Positions 1-7,122 of a DNA stretch of 15,901 nucleotides are shown here, in pieces. A program made the position numbers and the translations under genes. Under the pieces are notes generated by a model. The model saw only the letters and a list, made by a program, of their open reading frames with translations. It had not been told where the DNA came from and ran no database searches. Each line of letters starts with the position of its first letter. Within the stretch, counting starts at the first letter, position 1. This DNA comes from Rhodospirillaceae bacterium (GTDB taxonomy: Bacteria > Pseudomonadota > Alphaproteobacteria > Rhodospirillales > 2-02-FULL-58-16). The stretch is taken from positions 1 to 15,901 of the forward strand of contig JAUXMA010000006.1 in assembly GCA_030623425.1 (NCBI GenBank). Reading direction: 5' to 3'.

Positions 1-57
1 CCCAGGTTTCATTTTGGATTCGGTTTTCATGACGGCCGAATGGTTATTATACGATTT

Positions 58-67
58 CCCCCCCCCC
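58..67. repeat. Homopolymeric tract of ten C
   Basis: Ten consecutive C residues lie just beyond the 3' end of the methyltransferase gene, in a 107-base stretch at the window edge in which I see no gene. Such tracts can slip during replication, but this one is not inside a visible reading frame, so phase variation is not supported. A sequencing or assembly length error is also possible at such a run. Confidence 0.5.
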
Positions 68-107
68 GTTTTCACCGACTTCCGAAACAACCGCCCATGG
101 AGTCCGT

Positions 108-800
108 TCACTTCGCGGCCCGGCTTGTCGGCTCCGGCGGGCCGTTGACGGCCTGCCTTCTGGCCAGGATGGTCCATTCATCCAGGGGATAGTCGTCGAT
201 CAGCGTCACATCGGCGGTGAGGGCCCGGGCCGAGAAGTCGAGGAACTCTTCACCGTCGGCATAAGAAAGCCCGTCCAGCCGGTTGGTGCTGTCGACACTC
301 AGCATGTTGAAGGCCATGCCCTTGGCGGTTTTCGTCCACAGTTGCGCGAGGCTGGCCTTGACGTACTCGGTCCATTCGCTGGCCTTGACGTCGATATGCA
401 GATTGTAGGTGCCGGAGACAAAGGAATAATCGGCCTCTTCGGTGGCGATCAGGCTTTGCGTGAAGGTGGCGCGTCGATCGGCGATACGGGCGCGCGCCAG
501 GCGGACCATTTGTTCCGAGATGTCGTAACCGTGATAGCGGCTGACCTCGGCGCCGGGCAGGGCGAGGAGGAATTCGAACAGGGCGGCGTAACCGCAGCCC
601 AGGTCGTTGACCGAAAAAACCTGCCGGCGGAGGCCGGGATCGAAGATGCCGGCCAGAACCTCGAAGCGCAGCAACTGGCCTTCCCGGTTCTTCCACAAAA
701 CCCCTTTCGGCTTGGCGCCGAATTTCCTCAAACGCTGGCCGTAGGCGACGGCGATGGGGGCGAGGATTTGGGGAGCCCTTTTTAAGACGTCGGAGGTCAT
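108..800 (-). CDS. Class I SAM-dependent methyltransferase
   Basis: This 230-residue protein is a soluble class I (Rossmann-fold) methyltransferase that would transfer a methyl group from S-adenosylmethionine to an unknown acceptor. Motif I is seen at residues 64-72 (VNDLGCGYA, with the DxGxG-like SAM-binding loop), followed at 89-95 by YHGYDIS, where the acidic residue after strand beta-2 would bind the ribose. An acidic ADYSF segment at 123-127 fits motif post-II. There is no signal peptide or membrane segment. The start is the ATG at 798-800; the Shine-Dalgarno match upstream is poor. It is transcribed away from the small secreted-protein gene at 1014, with about 213 bases between them. 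The fold assignment is firm. The substrate cannot be read from the sequence, and nothing around it points to one pathway. Confidence 0.85.
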   Translation of the reverse strand: MTSDVLKRAPQILAPIAVAYGQRLRKFGAKPKGVLWKNREGQLLRFEVLAGIFDPGLRRQVFSVNDLGCGYAALFEFLLALPGAEVSRYHGYDISEQMVRLARARIADRRATFTQSLIATEEADYSFVSGTYNLHIDVKASEWTEYVKASLAQLWTKTAKGMAFNMLSVDSTNRLDGLSYADGEEFLDFSARALTADVTLIDDYPLDEWTILARRQAVNGPPEPTSRAAK

Positions 801-1013
801 GGCGCCAGCTTAAGGCGGCGGCGGAGGGGAGACCACCCCTTGGCATGCCGCCGTGGCGTCGCCGGCGCTTCACGGACGGTGCCGGCACCGTCGAGGCACG
901 TCTTTGAGCCGATCGTCGTTTCCCCGTCGGGCTTTCGGTCGTTCCCCGTCCATTGCCGCGATGAACTTTCATTCGTACATATTTCCATAACCAACATGTG
1001 TTACCCACGGGAC

Positions 1014-1415
1014 ATGGAAAGGCGGCAAACCCCGATCCCTTGCCGCCCGGGACGCTTTAAGCGAACCGGTCGGGCGGCATTGGCCGCCGCCTTGGCGGCG
1101 CTCGCCGCTTTCGCAACCGGCCATGCCGCGGCCGGGCAATATGCCAATAGCCGCGGCCCCTACTGGACCGTCGGAAGCTTGAACCAAGTGCTTTCGGATG
1201 CCTGCCAAAATCGGGTGTTCAATCAAATCGAGCCCTTCCGGCTGACCTTGGGCTTCATCGGGCCGACCGGCATGGCCATCACCGGCATCGCCAAAACGGG
1301 ATGGAACCTCCACGATCCGCGGGGACTTGCCCAACCCGGCTTTACCTATCACTTTTTCAACGACGGATTATCGAACTGCCAAGTCTATTCGGCCAGATCC
1401 AGGTTGACGAGATGA
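1014..1415 (+). CDS. Small secreted protein of unknown function
   Basis: This is a 133-residue protein that I do not recognise. The N-terminus has a long basic n-region (several Arg and Lys within residues 3-20), an Ala/Leu-rich hydrophobic core at about 21-34 and a small-residue stretch GHAAAG at 36-41, which together look like a Sec signal peptide cleaved near residue 40. The mature part of about 93 residues is rich in Gly, Phe, Tyr and Asn and has just two cysteines (64 and 122), which could form a disulfide in the periplasm. No lipobox is present at the signal peptide. Start choice is uncertain: the frame is open upstream to 840 and the ATG at 996 is an alternative, but the one at 1014 gives the most reasonable signal peptide. 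The Shine-Dalgarno match is weak. It is convergent with the gene ending at 1450. Confidence 0.6.
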   Translation: MERRQTPIPCRPGRFKRTGRAALAAALAALAAFATGHAAAGQYANSRGPYWTVGSLNQVLSDACQNRVFNQIEPFRLTLGFIGPTGMAITGIAKTGWNLHDPRGLAQPGFTYHFFNDGLSNCQVYSARSRLTR

Positions 1416-1420
1416 CCAGA

Positions 1421-1437
1421 GCCGGCGTCGAGCCGGC
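1421..1437. other. Inverted repeat between convergent genes
   Basis: GCCGGC occurs twice, separated by GTCGA, in the 34-base gap between the convergent genes ending at 1415 and 1450. It can fold into a 6-bp stem with a 5-base loop on either strand, so it could act as a two-way transcription stop. There is no T run on either side, so an intrinsic terminator is not well supported. Confidence 0.25.
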
Positions 1438-1449
1438 AAACATCGGGCA

Positions 1450-3267
1450 TCAACCGTCGCCATTTCTTTTCCGGGACGTTTTTTTCCTGGGCTTTGCGGG
1501 TGGTTCGGGAGCGGTTGTTTCCGCCCCCGCCCCGGCTCTTCCCTGGGGGGTGTGCTCGCCAAGAAGATGCTCGACGCGGGACAGGTTTTTCTCCGTGATT
1601 ACGGTCATCCCCGCGGCGCCGTGGGCGACAAAAACGTCGCGCGCGTTTTCGAAAGCCGCCGCCGCGCCCTCCAAACGGGCGGCTTCGCCTTGCTGCTTTC
1701 CCAGCAGGAACAAGGCCGACCCCAGGGTGTTCTGGGTGGCCGCCCAGACCAGCGGGTTGTTTTTCTTTTTGCGCACTTCGAGGGATGCGAGACAGGCGTT
1801 GACGGCCTTTTCCAACACTTCCGCGTTGTTCATCTGCTCGCCAAATACTTGCGCGGCCTGGGAAAAGTTGTTCATCACCTCGGCCCAGGACAAGGGTGTT
1901 TGTTGGCGGCTGTAAACCCGCAGGGCCGCTTGAAAGGCCGACAGGGAACGTTTGAGCACTTCTCTATCGCCGGTCCGCATATGAAATTTGTAAAGGACCA
2001 GGCCCAAACGGTTCTGCGTTGCCGCCCACTCGCGCGGGTAGTCCAGCTTGGTGAAAACCTTTAAGGCGGAGGTGAAAGCATCGATGGCCGAGTCAAGGAT
2101 TTCGGTGCCGGTGCCGCGATCGGATAGCGCCTGAAGAACGGCGCCCAGATGTTTTTGGGTATAGGCCCAATCGAGGGGGGTCTCTTGCCGCGACAGGAAT
2201 TCCAATGCCGACCGATAGGTCTCCGCCGCCGCCTGGTAAAGTTTGGCGGCGCCCCGCAAACCGGCCATCACGGCGAGGGCGTTGCCATAACACATTTTAA
2301 TCATGGCCTGCTCCCGCGTCGTCAGGTCCGAAGGCAAGTCCCGAATGATGGCGGCGGCGGCATTCAAGGCGGACGGCAGGGTATTGCGCAACGTTGAAGT
2401 TTTGGCTTCATCCCGAACCACCGTGGCGGCAAGGCAAACGGCGTGGAAAAGCTCGAAAAATTCCGGGCCGAACCCGACGGGCAGTGATAGGGCGGCGGTC
2501 GGGGAGAAGGTTCCCGGCCGATCCTCGTCATCGGCCGCCGCCGAGACGAAACGCAGATAAATTGTTGTTCCAGGGGCCGGAACGTCTCCCCAGATGAGAA
2601 GATCGGCGCCGCTTTTGTCCAGCAATTTCCGGGCCGCCGCCGTCGCTTCCGGAATCTGATCCGCCGCTTCCCTGCCGGGGTCCAGTTCGAGCGGCTTGAG
2701 CAAGGAGCGGACCTTGATGCCATTGCGTTTTTGCAGGGCGGCAACCAGGTGGCGGGTTTGGTTCTCGCCGTCTTCACCGCTCAGCGGCGAGACCCGGAAC
2801 AGAAGGCGCGCCGAGCGGGAGCCGCTGTAAAGATTGGCAAGGGACCGCAACAGGCCCGCTTTCGGCCGGTCCCCGTCCGCCGCCGCCGGCACGCGGACGG
2901 CGGACGGATCGACCAGCATCTCGTTGACGCCGCCCAAGCTCTGGGCCAGTTTGTCCATGGCGGAACGCACCGTCCGCGGTTTCTCTTGTCGGGAGCTCGC
3001 GCCTTGACCGTGGGGGACGACTTCGAGGGTGACCGTGCCGACCGCCTTTGCGGACGCGCCTCGCCGACCTTGCTCGGTAACATCCGTATCGCCGAAGCGA
3101 TTACCTTTCTTCAACAGGGTCAGTTGAATCTGGCCATCATTCTCGACCTGGGTGAGTTCCACCTCCCCGCCGACGACCACAAAAGCGCAGTCGCAGGAAT
3201 CGTCCGCATCGAAAATGATCTCTCCGTCGTCGTATTGGCGTTCGCCGTTTTTCAATAGGCGCTCCAT
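1450..3267 (-). CDS. Cyclic-nucleotide-binding-like protein with five 47-residue TPR-like repeats
   Basis: This 605-residue protein has three parts. Residues 1-85 resemble a cNMP-binding beta-roll (DGEIIFDADD, AFVVVGGEVEL, then a GNRFGDTDV phosphate-cassette-like segment), but the usual FGE...RxA pattern is altered, so nucleotide binding is doubtful. Residues 150-285 contain an alpha/beta stretch with ADLLIWGDV at 221-229, reminiscent of TolB/FlgO-type domains; this is a loose resemblance only. Residues 316-550 are five back-to-back helical repeats of exactly 47 residues. The four clear ones begin at 363, 410, 457 and 504 with xPLxWAxTQxxLGxxL; the first (316-362) is degenerate. A basic, Pro-rich tail ends the protein. 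No signal peptide or membrane segment is seen. It probably acts as a cytosolic scaffold or sensor. It is divergent from the PagL-like gene, with 180 bases between the chosen starts. Confidence 0.85.
   Translation of the reverse strand: MERLLKNGERQYDDGEIIFDADDSCDCAFVVVGGEVELTQVENDGQIQLTLLKKGNRFGDTDVTEQGRRGASAKAVGTVTLEVVPHGQGASSRQEKPRTVRSAMDKLAQSLGGVNEMLVDPSAVRVPAAADGDRPKAGLLRSLANLYSGSRSARLLFRVSPLSGEDGENQTRHLVAALQKRNGIKVRSLLKPLELDPGREAADQIPEATAAARKLLDKSGADLLIWGDVPAPGTTIYLRFVSAAADDEDRPGTFSPTAALSLPVGFGPEFFELFHAVCLAATVVRDEAKTSTLRNTLPSALNAAAAIIRDLPSDLTTREQAMIKMCYGNALAVMAGLRGAAKLYQAAAETYRSALEFLSRQETPLDWAYTQKHLGAVLQALSDRGTGTEILDSAIDAFTSALKVFTKLDYPREWAATQNRLGLVLYKFHMRTGDREVLKRSLSAFQAALRVYSRQQTPLSWAEVMNNFSQAAQVFGEQMNNAEVLEKAVNACLASLEVRKKKNNPLVWAATQNTLGSALFLLGKQQGEAARLEGAAAAFENARDVFVAHGAAGMTVITEKNLSRVEHLLGEHTPQGRAGAGAETTAPEPPAKPRKKTSRKRNGDG
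1618..2322 (-). repeat. Five tandem 141-bp coding repeats (47 residues each)
   Basis: This stretch encodes residues 316-550 of the protein above. The protein repeats are each 47 residues without gaps. The four clear ones share Trp at position 5, Ala at 6, Leu at 29, Ala at 35 and Val at 42, and most have Leu-Gly at 12-13. DNA identity between copies is low, so these are old repeats kept by selection at protein level rather than a recent expansion. The two-helix pattern and aromatic/alanine spacing are TPR-like, but the unit is longer than the standard 34 residues. Confidence 0.8.
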
Positions 3268-3390
3268 TCAAACAGAAAAGGACCCCTAGGGTTTTTCAGA
3301 ATCATGTTGCCCACTACCGCCGGCCGGGTCAATGTCTCCCATGCGCGGCGAAAGCACCGCCCGCGAATCGGCCGTTTGCCGCGTTGCCAC

Positions 3391-3418
3391 TGGACAAATG
3401 CCTTAAGAGCAGTAAAGA
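3391..3418 (+). promoter_or_regulatory. Possible promoter of the PagL-like gene
   Basis: TGGACA at 3391-3396 differs by one base from the sigma-70 -35 consensus and is followed after 16 bases by TAAAGA at 3413-3418, a weak -10 match. The site lies about 30 bases before the chosen TTG start. The poor -10 makes this tentative. Confidence 0.25.
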
Positions 3419-3447
3419 TTGCATTGTCACGGGGAGAGGTGGGTATC

Positions 3448-4179
3448 TTGAAAATATTTTTTGCCGGCTTGGCGGGCTCGGCCGCCGTCGTGGCTGTCTG
3501 CGTGAACGTGGCCTCGGCGAAAACATTGGGTGAGCTATACGATATCGATATCCTCCTTCACCAACCGCATCCTTTCGCCGGCCAGTTCGTGCCGCTGCCA
3601 CAGTCCGCGGAAGCGGCGCCGGTTCAAATCGCCCCGACGGCGCCGGCCGCCGCCCCGCCGCCGGTCCCCACCCGGGCCGAGCCGCCGCCGACAGCGGAGG
3701 GCGGCGGTTTCAAGGACGTGGTTTCGGAAATCCGCTTCGGTGTCTTGGTCCACGACGAAGGGCCGTTCAGCCGCAAAGAAGAAAGCGGATTCGACAGCAA
3801 TATGGAACTCCTCTTTACCCCGCCGGATTTTCTCGATGTGATCTGGTCGCCCAGACCGATGGTCGGCTTTACCGTCAACTCCCAAGGCGACACCAGTCAA
3901 GCCTACCTGGGCTTGAGCTGGGAATGGGAGTTCCTGGGCGACGCCTTCGCCGGCTTCAGTTTCGGCGGCGCCGTCCATGACGGAAGGGAAAGAACCAAGG
4001 AGTTGGACAGGAAGGAACTCGGCTGCCGCGTATTGTTCCGGGAATCGATCGACGTTGGCTACCGGTTTTTCGACCGCCATGGGTTAATGCTGCACCTGGA
4101 CCATATATCCAACGGCAAACTTTGTTCCAGCAACGAGGGGCTTGAAAATTGGGGCATCCGCTACGGTTACAGGTTTTAG
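3448..4179 (+). CDS. pagL: PagL-like lipid A 3-O-deacylase (acyloxyacyl hydrolase)
   Basis: PagL enzymes are small outer-membrane beta-barrels that remove the 3-O-acyl chain of lipid A and so remodel LPS. The catalytic triad is visible here: in the 243-residue product, His219 and Ser221 lie in DHISNG and Glu233 lies in NEGLENWG. The +2 and +14 spacing from His matches the His126/Ser128/Glu140 triad known from Pseudomonas PagL. The C-terminus ends in YRF, as expected of a barrel strand. Residues 1-24 form a Sec signal peptide ending ASA. Unusually, about 60 residues rich in Pro and Ala (roughly 50-88) separate it from the barrel. I chose the TTG at 3448 because GGAGAGG lies 8 bases upstream and a signal peptide follows directly; GTG at 3439 and ATG at 3304 are alternatives. 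The DUF123 gene follows after 24 bases and is probably co-transcribed. Confidence 0.82.
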   Translation: MKIFFAGLAGSAAVVAVCVNVASAKTLGELYDIDILLHQPHPFAGQFVPLPQSAEAAPVQIAPTAPAAAPPPVPTRAEPPPTAEGGGFKDVVSEIRFGVLVHDEGPFSRKEESGFDSNMELLFTPPDFLDVIWSPRPMVGFTVNSQGDTSQAYLGLSWEWEFLGDAFAGFSFGGAVHDGRERTKELDRKELGCRVLFRESIDVGYRFFDRHGLMLHLDHISNGKLCSSNEGLENWGIRYGYRF

Positions 4180-4203
4180 CCGGTTGCCGCTGCCTTGGCC
4201 CGC

Positions 4204-4719
4204 ATGCACGTGGACGACGCGGAAGACTTTCCCGGCGGCGCCGGCGCCTACGGATTGCTGATCCGGATTCCCCGGCTCACGCGCATCGCCGTCGCCCGCC
4301 GTCCGCCTTCCGACCTGCCGCCGGGGTCGTACCTTTATGCCGGCAGCGCCAACGGGCCCGGCGGCATTCGCGCCAGGGTCCGGCGGCACCTGAAAAAAGC
4401 GAAACCGGTGCGCTGGCATGTCGACCGGCTGACAAACGTCTTCGGGATCGATGCCGCCGTCGCCTTTCCCGGCGGCCGCGAATGCGGTCTCGTGGAGGCG
4501 CTGCGGGCTTGGAAGGGAACGGCGTTTCCGGTTCCCGGCTTCGGCAGTTCCGATTGCCGGTCCTGTCCGGCGCACCTGGTGCGGTTGCCGAATGGTCTGC
4601 GAGCCCGTGATCTCGCCAAGCCGTCAATACTGGCCGATTTGGCCGCATCGGCGGCGGCCGGCGGGGCGATTGTTTGGCTGACGCAGGCCACTAGTCATAC
4701 CACCACCCGACGCAGGTAG
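4204..4719 (+). CDS. DUF123 / GIY-YIG superfamily protein
   Basis: This 171-residue protein matches the DUF123 family, a branch of the GIY-YIG nuclease superfamily that is found alone or fused to endonuclease III. Motifs in order: GAY at 14-16 and GSYLYAGSA at 41-49, the counterparts of the GIY and YIG strands; RHLKKAKPVRWHVD at 61-74; EC at 93-94; and GFGSSDCRSCPAHL at 112-125, whose His and Cys residues are typical of the family. A DNA-related role is suggested by the superfamily, but the biochemical activity of DUF123 proteins is not established to my knowledge. The start is the ATG at 4204 (TTG at 4195 is possible); no clear Shine-Dalgarno sequence is seen, which fits translation coupled to the upstream PagL-like gene. 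The C-terminal 35 residues or so go beyond the conserved core, and the last 25 bases overlap the 3' end of galT on the other strand. Confidence 0.82.
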   Translation: MHVDDAEDFPGGAGAYGLLIRIPRLTRIAVARRPPSDLPPGSYLYAGSANGPGGIRARVRRHLKKAKPVRWHVDRLTNVFGIDAAVAFPGGRECGLVEALRAWKGTAFPVPGFGSSDCRSCPAHLVRLPNGLRARDLAKPSILADLAASAAAGGAIVWLTQATSHTTTRRR

Positions 4720-5693
4720 GCGGCGTCGTTTTCGGGCCGGGATGGATTGATGCTCATGCCGGCGCCGACTTCGAACCCGGCCTGGACGGTGAGCCGGGGA
4801 ACGATTCTCAAGAACCAATGCAAATGCGCCGTTGCGGTGTCGGCGCCGATCGACGAGCCGATGACATAGTTGTAGTCGGGGTCGTTGAGGCCAACGCCGA
4901 GTCGCCGCAGGCTCTCGACGAGCAGGGACGCCAAGTCCGCTCCTTCGGCGGCGGCGATATCGCCGAAATCGGCGCGGTGCCGCCGCGGCGCGATCCAGGT
5001 CTCGAATGGGACCTCGGCGGCGAACGGAACGAAAGCCGCGAAGCCTTGGTTTTCCGTCACCATGCGGCGGCCGTCCGCCGCTTCCCTTTTCATCATGTCG
5101 CAGAGGAGACAGCTTTGCTTGTCCTCGAAATGGCGTCGGGCCAGCATCTCGCGGCGACGCTGGCCCGGCGGCACCTGGTCGACGGTGACGATTTGCGAAT
5201 GAGGGTGTTTCAACGACGCCCCGCCGGCAACGCCGTGGTTTCGGAACACAACGATGGCGCGGGTCTCCGGCATGGCGCTGAGCTCGCGGTAACGGCGGAG
5301 ATAGCTTTCGATGACCGCCGCCGCCTCGCTTGCCGTCATCGCCGCCATGTGGCGGTCGTGGCGGGGCGTTTCGATGATCACTTCATGACGGCCGATGATG
5401 GGCGCCGATCCCTCGCTGGCCTGGGGTTCCACGTCCGGCCTGAGAGCGGCGAACTTGTTGGGGACGAGACGTGTCTGCCAAGGAGGGGCGTCCGGTCCGG
5501 GATTCAGGGCCGGGGTTTCGGCGATGACGGCGGGCAGCAAGGACTCGTTACCGGGGCAGAAAGGGCAGTTTTTTTCAAAACGGTTGGCGGCGGCGGCGGC
5601 GATCCGTCGCCGGAAGTCATCGGGGCGTTTGCCCCTGGCCGGGGCGATGATGGTGGACCTGCCGGTGAGCGGGTTGCGCCGAACCTCGCTCAT
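4695..5693 (-). CDS. galT: Galactose-1-phosphate uridylyltransferase family enzyme
   Basis: This HIT-superfamily enzyme of 332 residues swaps a nucleotidyl group between a hexose 1-phosphate and a sugar nucleotide through a uridylyl-histidine intermediate. The active site GASLKHPHSQIV is at 158-169, with His165 as the probable nucleophile. CPFC at 43-46 and HRH-type histidines fit zinc binding, RNHG is at 151-154, and a late HLHWFLRIVPR segment is at 290-300. Length is typical. HPHSQ, with Ser where the E. coli enzyme has Gly, is typical of a branch that includes ADP-glucose phosphorylases and archaeal-type GalT, so the natural substrate may not be galactose. No galK or galE is nearby. It is the last gene of the otsB-treT-galT series, 55 bases after treT, and could supply or recycle the NDP-glucose used by TreT. 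The context link is inference. Confidence 0.88.
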   Translation of the reverse strand: MSEVRRNPLTGRSTIIAPARGKRPDDFRRRIAAAAANRFEKNCPFCPGNESLLPAVIAETPALNPGPDAPPWQTRLVPNKFAALRPDVEPQASEGSAPIIGRHEVIIETPRHDRHMAAMTASEAAAVIESYLRRYRELSAMPETRAIVVFRNHGVAGGASLKHPHSQIVTVDQVPPGQRRREMLARRHFEDKQSCLLCDMMKREAADGRRMVTENQGFAAFVPFAAEVPFETWIAPRRHRADFGDIAAAEGADLASLLVESLRRLGVGLNDPDYNYVIGSSIGADTATAHLHWFLRIVPRLTVQAGFEVGAGMSINPSRPENDAAYLRRVVV

Positions 5694-5748
5694 GATACCA
5701 AGGATCGACGATGCATCGCCCCTTTGCCGCCGGCCACCAGCAAAACAA

Positions 5749-6999
5749 TCATCCGTTCCAGCCGACGCTTTTTATTTGATAGGTGGTGTAAAAGGACTGA
5801 AACAAATCGAGGTACTGTTCCATGAGTCGCGTCATCAGGAACTTCTGGCATACCGTTTCCCGCGCCGCTTTACCAAGTTGCTCGCGCAATTTCCTGTTCT
5901 TCAGCAGCTTGACGATGCATTCCGCCGTTTCGTCCACCGTATCGACCAGAAAACCGTTCTTACCGTTTTCGATCTGATAGCGGATGCCGCCGACATTGCC
6001 GCCGATCACCGCCCGGCCTTTCCACATGGCTTCCGTTACCGTCAATCCGAACCCCTCGCGCAGCGACTTCTGGAGAACGACGCCGGCGTGGCTTTGCAGG
6101 GCATTGACGAGTGATGAATCCTCGCAACTGAGGATGATGATGCGTTCATCCCGCTGTTCGAGGAGGGATTCATAGATATCCTGGCCTTCCGGATCGTCGC
6201 TCGCCATGTTGCCGACGAGCACCAGAGTCGCGTCGATCTCCTTGCGGGCAATCTGAAAGGCGTCGATCACTCCTTGCGGGTCCTTCCAGGAATCGAAGCG
6301 GGAAATCTGCACCACCAACGGCAGGTCCTTGGGAATATTGTATGTGTCCAGCCGATCTTGGATGTCCGTCTCTTTCATCTTGATGTTCTTGGCGTTGAAG
6401 GGATCGGTCGCCGGCATGAAGAACAACTGCGGCGTGGAGAGTGCTTGGCCGTATTCGGGGATGCTGAAAATGGCGGCGTCGTATTTTTCGATCAAGCTGC
6501 TCAAATAGCCCCACAGCAACCGGTTGGGATGCGACAGGTCGACATGGCAACGCCAAACCCATGGCCCGCGCTTGCGGAAATGGTTGATGAGCGGCAGCGG
6601 TTGCGGGTCATGGACGACGACGAAATCCTGATCCAAATGAGTGCGGATGGCGTTTTCCTCGATAACTTCCTCGTAAATTTCCAGCTTCCGTTCCGAAAGG
6701 TTGATGTCGCCGCCCTGCAAGGCGTTGTGGAATTTCTTGGTAATGGTGAAGAAGTCGGGGCGTCCCTGAATGACGCGCCAGCCGGTTCGAACGCCGGCGC
6801 CGTTCATGAGAATGGTCAGGGAAGAAAGAAGCTCGGCGACGCCGCCGCCATATAAAGTCGAACTGACATGGACGACATGGCGGCCGCGCAGGTTGTCGGC
6901 CTTGCTCAAAATGCGCTCGACGTTTTCAGCCCCGACCAAAGGTTCGTAGTCTTCGGGCGTGACCAATCCTCGTTTTTTCTTGCCGGATCTGTAGGACAT
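5749..6999 (-). CDS. treT: Trehalose synthase, TreT-type GT4 glycosyltransferase
   Basis: TreT (trehalose glycosyltransferring synthase) joins glucose from ADP- or UDP-glucose to free glucose, giving trehalose in one step. The 416-residue protein has the TreT hallmarks: HVSSTLYGGGVAELL near 44-58, VVHDPQPLPLI at 128-138, WRCHVDLSHPN at 149-159 and FMPATDP at 194-200. In the C-terminal GT-B domain, SRFDSWKDP (233-241) provides Arg234 and Lys239 for the donor phosphates, and Glu315 and Glu323 form the EX7E motif of GT4 enzymes. The ATG start is supported by GGAGAG at 7005-7010, 5 bases away. It follows otsB after about 120 AT-rich bases and precedes galT. Its base composition is visibly lower in GC than that of galT. 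A related synthase making another disaccharide or a phosphorylated product is possible, because a sugar-phosphatase gene sits next to it. Confidence 0.87.
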   Translation of the reverse strand: MSYRSGKKKRGLVTPEDYEPLVGAENVERILSKADNLRGRHVVHVSSTLYGGGVAELLSSLTILMNGAGVRTGWRVIQGRPDFFTITKKFHNALQGGDINLSERKLEIYEEVIEENAIRTHLDQDFVVVHDPQPLPLINHFRKRGPWVWRCHVDLSHPNRLLWGYLSSLIEKYDAAIFSIPEYGQALSTPQLFFMPATDPFNAKNIKMKETDIQDRLDTYNIPKDLPLVVQISRFDSWKDPQGVIDAFQIARKEIDATLVLVGNMASDDPEGQDIYESLLEQRDERIIILSCEDSSLVNALQSHAGVVLQKSLREGFGLTVTEAMWKGRAVIGGNVGGIRYQIENGKNGFLVDTVDETAECIVKLLKNRKLREQLGKAARETVCQKFLMTRLMEQYLDLFQSFYTTYQIKSVGWNG

Positions 7000-7122
7000 G
7001 ATGGCTCTCCAAAGAAAATTCTTTGTCGAGTTCAGCTGGCGACAACGTTCTTTTTGATCGGTTCTTCCCCGTTTTTAGCAAGAGTAATGTTAACAAAAAC
7101 AAAACCATCTGGGAACGGAATC

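Noticed and set aside
18..41. ATTCGG / CCGAAT inverted repeat as a terminator for the methyltransferase gene
   Set aside because: It is only 6 bp with a 12-base loop and no T run on the minus strand; too weak to call.
58..67. Poly-C tract as a phase-variation switch
   Set aside because: It lies downstream of the methyltransferase gene and not within or directly before any visible coding start in the window.
4818..5825. Open frame of 335 codons on the plus strand opposite galT
   Set aside because: The product is Arg/Gly/Asp-rich without domains, and galT on the other strand is unambiguous.
7000..7122. AT-rich gap before treT as an internal promoter
   Set aside because: TTGTTA- and TAAAAA-like hexamers exist, but at 13-base spacing; no acceptable -35/-10 pair was found, so only the ribosome-binding site is claimed.
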